Of a DNA stretch of 7,187 nt, positions 5,472 through 7,187 are shown piece by piece. The DNA lies in contig CAMBYR010000109.1 in the NCBI GenBank assembly GCA_945872375.1, positions 1 through 7,187 of the forward strand, written 5' to 3'. Position numbers and translations under genes: made by a program. How positions within the stretch are numbered: the first letter of the stretch is position 1; each line of letters begins with the position of its first letter. A model generated the notes under the pieces. The model ran no database searches. It was given only the letters and a program-made list of their open reading frames with translations, and was not told the DNA's origin. This DNA comes from an uncultured Blautia sp. (GTDB taxonomy: Bacteria; Bacillota; Clostridia; Lachnospirales; Lachnospiraceae).

Positions 5472-7187
5472 TTAGTAAAAACAGATGATCGGAACACCAT
5501 ACTGGATGATATTATAAAGCTCTGCAGCCTTGTAGGGCGGAAGGTTGATGCATCCGTGAGATCCGCCATACAGATATCTGTCCCCGCCAAAATAGGGCTG
5601 CCAGTCTGCATCATGGAATCCGATTCCTCCATTAAACGGCATCCAGTACTGTACAGGCTGCTCATACTCATAAGTACCATCTTCTTTTTTGGAGCCTCTT
5701 AAGACATCCGGACTCTTTTTGTAATAGAGGGTAAAAATACCCGGAGGCGTCTGTCTGTCACTGTAGCTCATATTTCCGGAAACAATATCGGACTCAAAAA
5801 TCACAGAACCATTCTGATAATAGTACATATGCTGATCGGAAAGATCTACTTCTATATAAGTATTTCCAAGATCATTGATGCCTCGAGAATTAGCTGTCGA
5901 AGAATAAACCGGATCTCTGCTGATCTGTGTTCCGGACTGGATTTCCTGCGTAAGCTGTGCAGCTTCCTTTTCCTGATCAATCTTCCATCCGTAATTATAT
6001 CCGTGTACGTAAACAGTTCTGCCGCTGGTCGTATAGAATTCTCTGTCTGTACCCACCGTATCGTATTGTGCAGCCAGCTGCGCCACAAAATCCTTTACAT
6101 GCTGCTGGAAAGAAGCATCATCCTGCACATACTGGCCTTTTTCATCAAACTGCAGCCAGTCTTTGATCGTGGAACCGTCCAGTGTCACTGCCGCATCACC
6201 AAACAGATAGGTGATACTTGCTTTTGTAAAATTATTGCATGCATTCAGGGTTGCCTGAAGACCGGGATCCGTGCTGGTCACCGATGCAGGTACATATGCA
6301 TCGCTGTTTTCCGTAAAGTCTACAGCCGCCTGTTTTCCTGATATCGCAGAATCCACGATCTGATAAGCCTGCTTTACATTCAGCTCACTTCCCTGGGTTT
6401 CCGGCACAATTTCAAACTGAATTCCGGAAAAAGTAACATATGCATTTTCCGGTGCAATCTGATTTTCCGGCTGCGCGCAGTTGAGCTGAAGGATCTGATC
6501 CTGAAGAAGCTCTTTGTTGTATGTTACATTTTCCGTAATCGTATAGCTGCGCTCTTCCACAAATCCAAGAATCCATTCATATGGCTTCTGCTGCTGCTGA
6601 AGTTTCAGCACCTCACCGCCGGATACATACTGATAATCAATTTTGCTTCCCTCAATCACCTGTGGTTCCAGATTTCTGGATGCAACCTGAATGGAATAGG
6701 AATTCACATTCTGGGCTATCAACTGTTCAACTTCAAAAGGTGTCTTTCCGGAACAGTCGATGCCATTGATGGTAGTGCCTTCAAAGAATTTATCCATATA
6801 GTAGTAGGATGCTCCTGCATAAGCACATCCGGCCGCTGCGACGATCATCAGCGCTGCAACACCCGTTATTTTCAGTCCCTTGAATCTTCCCTTTTTTCCG
6901 GGAATTTCCGGTATCTGCATTTCATCATCATCGATCGGCACATACATGACAGGACGGGGCCTTGCAGATTTGCTTTTCTGGGAAGCTGTATCATCCGGTT
7001 CCCGCGAAGCAGGTGCGGGCTGAGGCTCTTCCTCATCTTCTTCTGCGTCATTCTCTTCCGGAGTTTCCTCCTCATACTCCCCGTCGTCATACTCTTCCGG
7101 AGCTTCTTCGTCGTACTCCTCTTCGTACTCCTCATCGTCGTACTCTTCCAAAGCTTCTTCCTCGTACTCCTCATCATCGTACTCTTC
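5472..7187 (-). CDS. Membrane-anchored L,D-transpeptidase (YkuD) with acidic N-terminus; 5' end outside window
   Basis: Cell-wall enzyme that forms 3-3 peptidoglycan cross-links or attaches proteins to the wall through a cysteine acyl-enzyme. The 571 visible residues are counted from the right edge. Residues 1-55 are Glu/Asp/Tyr-rich repeats. A Pro/Ser/Lys-rich linker follows, then a membrane helix at about 105-130 (KITGVAALMIVAAAG...). The helix puts the acidic part in the cytoplasm and the rest outside. From about 134 (FFEGTTINGIDCSGKTPFEVE) come probably two putative peptidoglycan-binding (PG_binding_4, YoaR-like) domains to about 410. The YkuD domain at 442-571 has H525 (GFHDADW) and SHGCINL with catalytic C546 after H544. 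The layout matches Ldt enzymes of Enterococcus and Clostridia. The frame is open through 7187. TTG at 7151 can be read as a start, but the repeats continue upstream of it and no ribosome site is seen, so the true start lies beyond the edge. The membrane protein gene follows 24 nt downstream. Confidence 0.93.
   Translation of the reverse strand, partial: EEYDDEEYEEEALEEYDDEEYEEEYDEEAPEEYDDGEYEEETPEENDAEEDEEEPQPAPASREPDDTASQKSKSARPRPVMYVPIDDDEMQIPEIPGKKGRFKGLKITGVAALMIVAAAGCAYAGASYYYMDKFFEGTTINGIDCSGKTPFEVEQLIAQNVNSYSIQVASRNLEPQVIEGSKIDYQYVSGGEVLKLQQQQKPYEWILGFVEERSYTITENVTYNKELLQDQILQLNCAQPENQIAPENAYVTFSGIQFEIVPETQGSELNVKQAYQIVDSAISGKQAAVDFTENSDAYVPASVTSTDPGLQATLNACNNFTKASITYLFGDAAVTLDGSTIKDWLQFDEKGQYVQDDASFQQHVKDFVAQLAAQYDTVGTDREFYTTSGRTVYVHGYNYGWKIDQEKEAAQLTQEIQSGTQISRDPVYSSTANSRGINDLGNTYIEVDLSDQHMYYYQNGSVIFESDIVSGNMSYSDRQTPPGIFTLYYKKSPDVLRGSKKEDGTYEYEQPVQYWMPFNGGIGFHDADWQPYFGGDRYLYGGSHGCINLPPYKAAELYNIIQYGVPIICFY
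7048..7187 (-). repeat. Imperfect tandem repeats coding an acidic EEYDDEEYEEEAP-type tract
   Basis: A unit of about 39 bases (13 codons) repeats at 7048-7086, 7087-7140 and 7141-7179, with another copy starting at 7180 and cut by the window edge. The 7087-7140 copy carries 15 extra bases, adding five codons in frame. The peptide units read as variants of EEYDDEEYEEEAP, and the leftmost copy has decayed to EENDAEED. The outermost copies are the most alike, suggesting recent duplication toward the right edge. The repeats code for the cytoplasmic N-terminus of the L,D-transpeptidase. The total copy number is unknown because the array leaves the window. Confidence 0.85.

Noticed and set aside
5829..6341. 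170-codon plus-strand frame opposite the L,D-transpeptidase
   Set aside because: It is antisense to the middle of the transpeptidase gene, with no supporting signal.
7048..7187. Possible CRISPR-like direct repeats at the right edge
   Set aside because: The repeats abut without spacers, are imperfect, keep one reading frame and encode an acidic protein tract, so they are coding tandem repeats.

Overview
The window looks like chromosomal DNA of a low-to-mid GC Gram-positive anaerobe of class Clostridia, most plausibly Lachnospiraceae. This is an inference from the close Firmicutes character of the TopB N-terminus, AGGAGG-type ribosome binding sites, sigma-A promoters with extended -10 boxes, an acidic YkuD-type L,D-transpeptidase and a clostridial-type HAD phosphatase. 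No phage, transposon, CRISPR, toxin-antitoxin or RNA gene was seen. This is a mostly housekeeping region, and I did not find a convincing new system in it.

Layout. (1) Positions 1-418 (minus) hold the 5' end of topB (DNA topoisomerase III), which runs off the left edge. (2) Positions 419-725 form a divergent intergenic region with one promoter facing topB and a stronger one facing right. (3) Positions 726-1418 (plus) encode a PAP2-superfamily membrane phosphatase, probably starting at a TTG codon. (4) A perfect 13-bp stem terminator and a second small hairpin lie at the convergent junction 1455-1510. (5) Positions 4274-1515 (minus) form a tightly packed three-gene operon, sfsA - mutY - family 2 glycosyltransferase, with 11-nt and 4-nt gene overlaps. 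(6) Positions 4275-4392 hold back-to-back promoters. (7) Positions 4393-5049 (plus) encode a HAD phosphatase whose start codon lies in a perfect inverted repeat. (8) A bidirectional terminator spans 5097-5152. (9) On the minus strand from the right edge down to 5151 lie a large L,D-transpeptidase, with its N-terminus outside the window, and a small three-helix membrane protein.

How the genes fit together. The sfsA-mutY-GT2 transcript joins nucleic-acid maintenance (MutY removes A opposite 8-oxoG; SfsA is a putative nuclease) to a sugar transferase with no obvious link. The L,D-transpeptidase is a membrane-anchored cell-wall cross-linking enzyme. Its cytoplasmic N-terminus is a run of Glu/Asp/Tyr repeats that is still open at the right edge, so the apparent start at 7151 is an internal TTG codon and not the true start. 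All junctions between convergent genes carry factor-independent terminators that can work in both directions.
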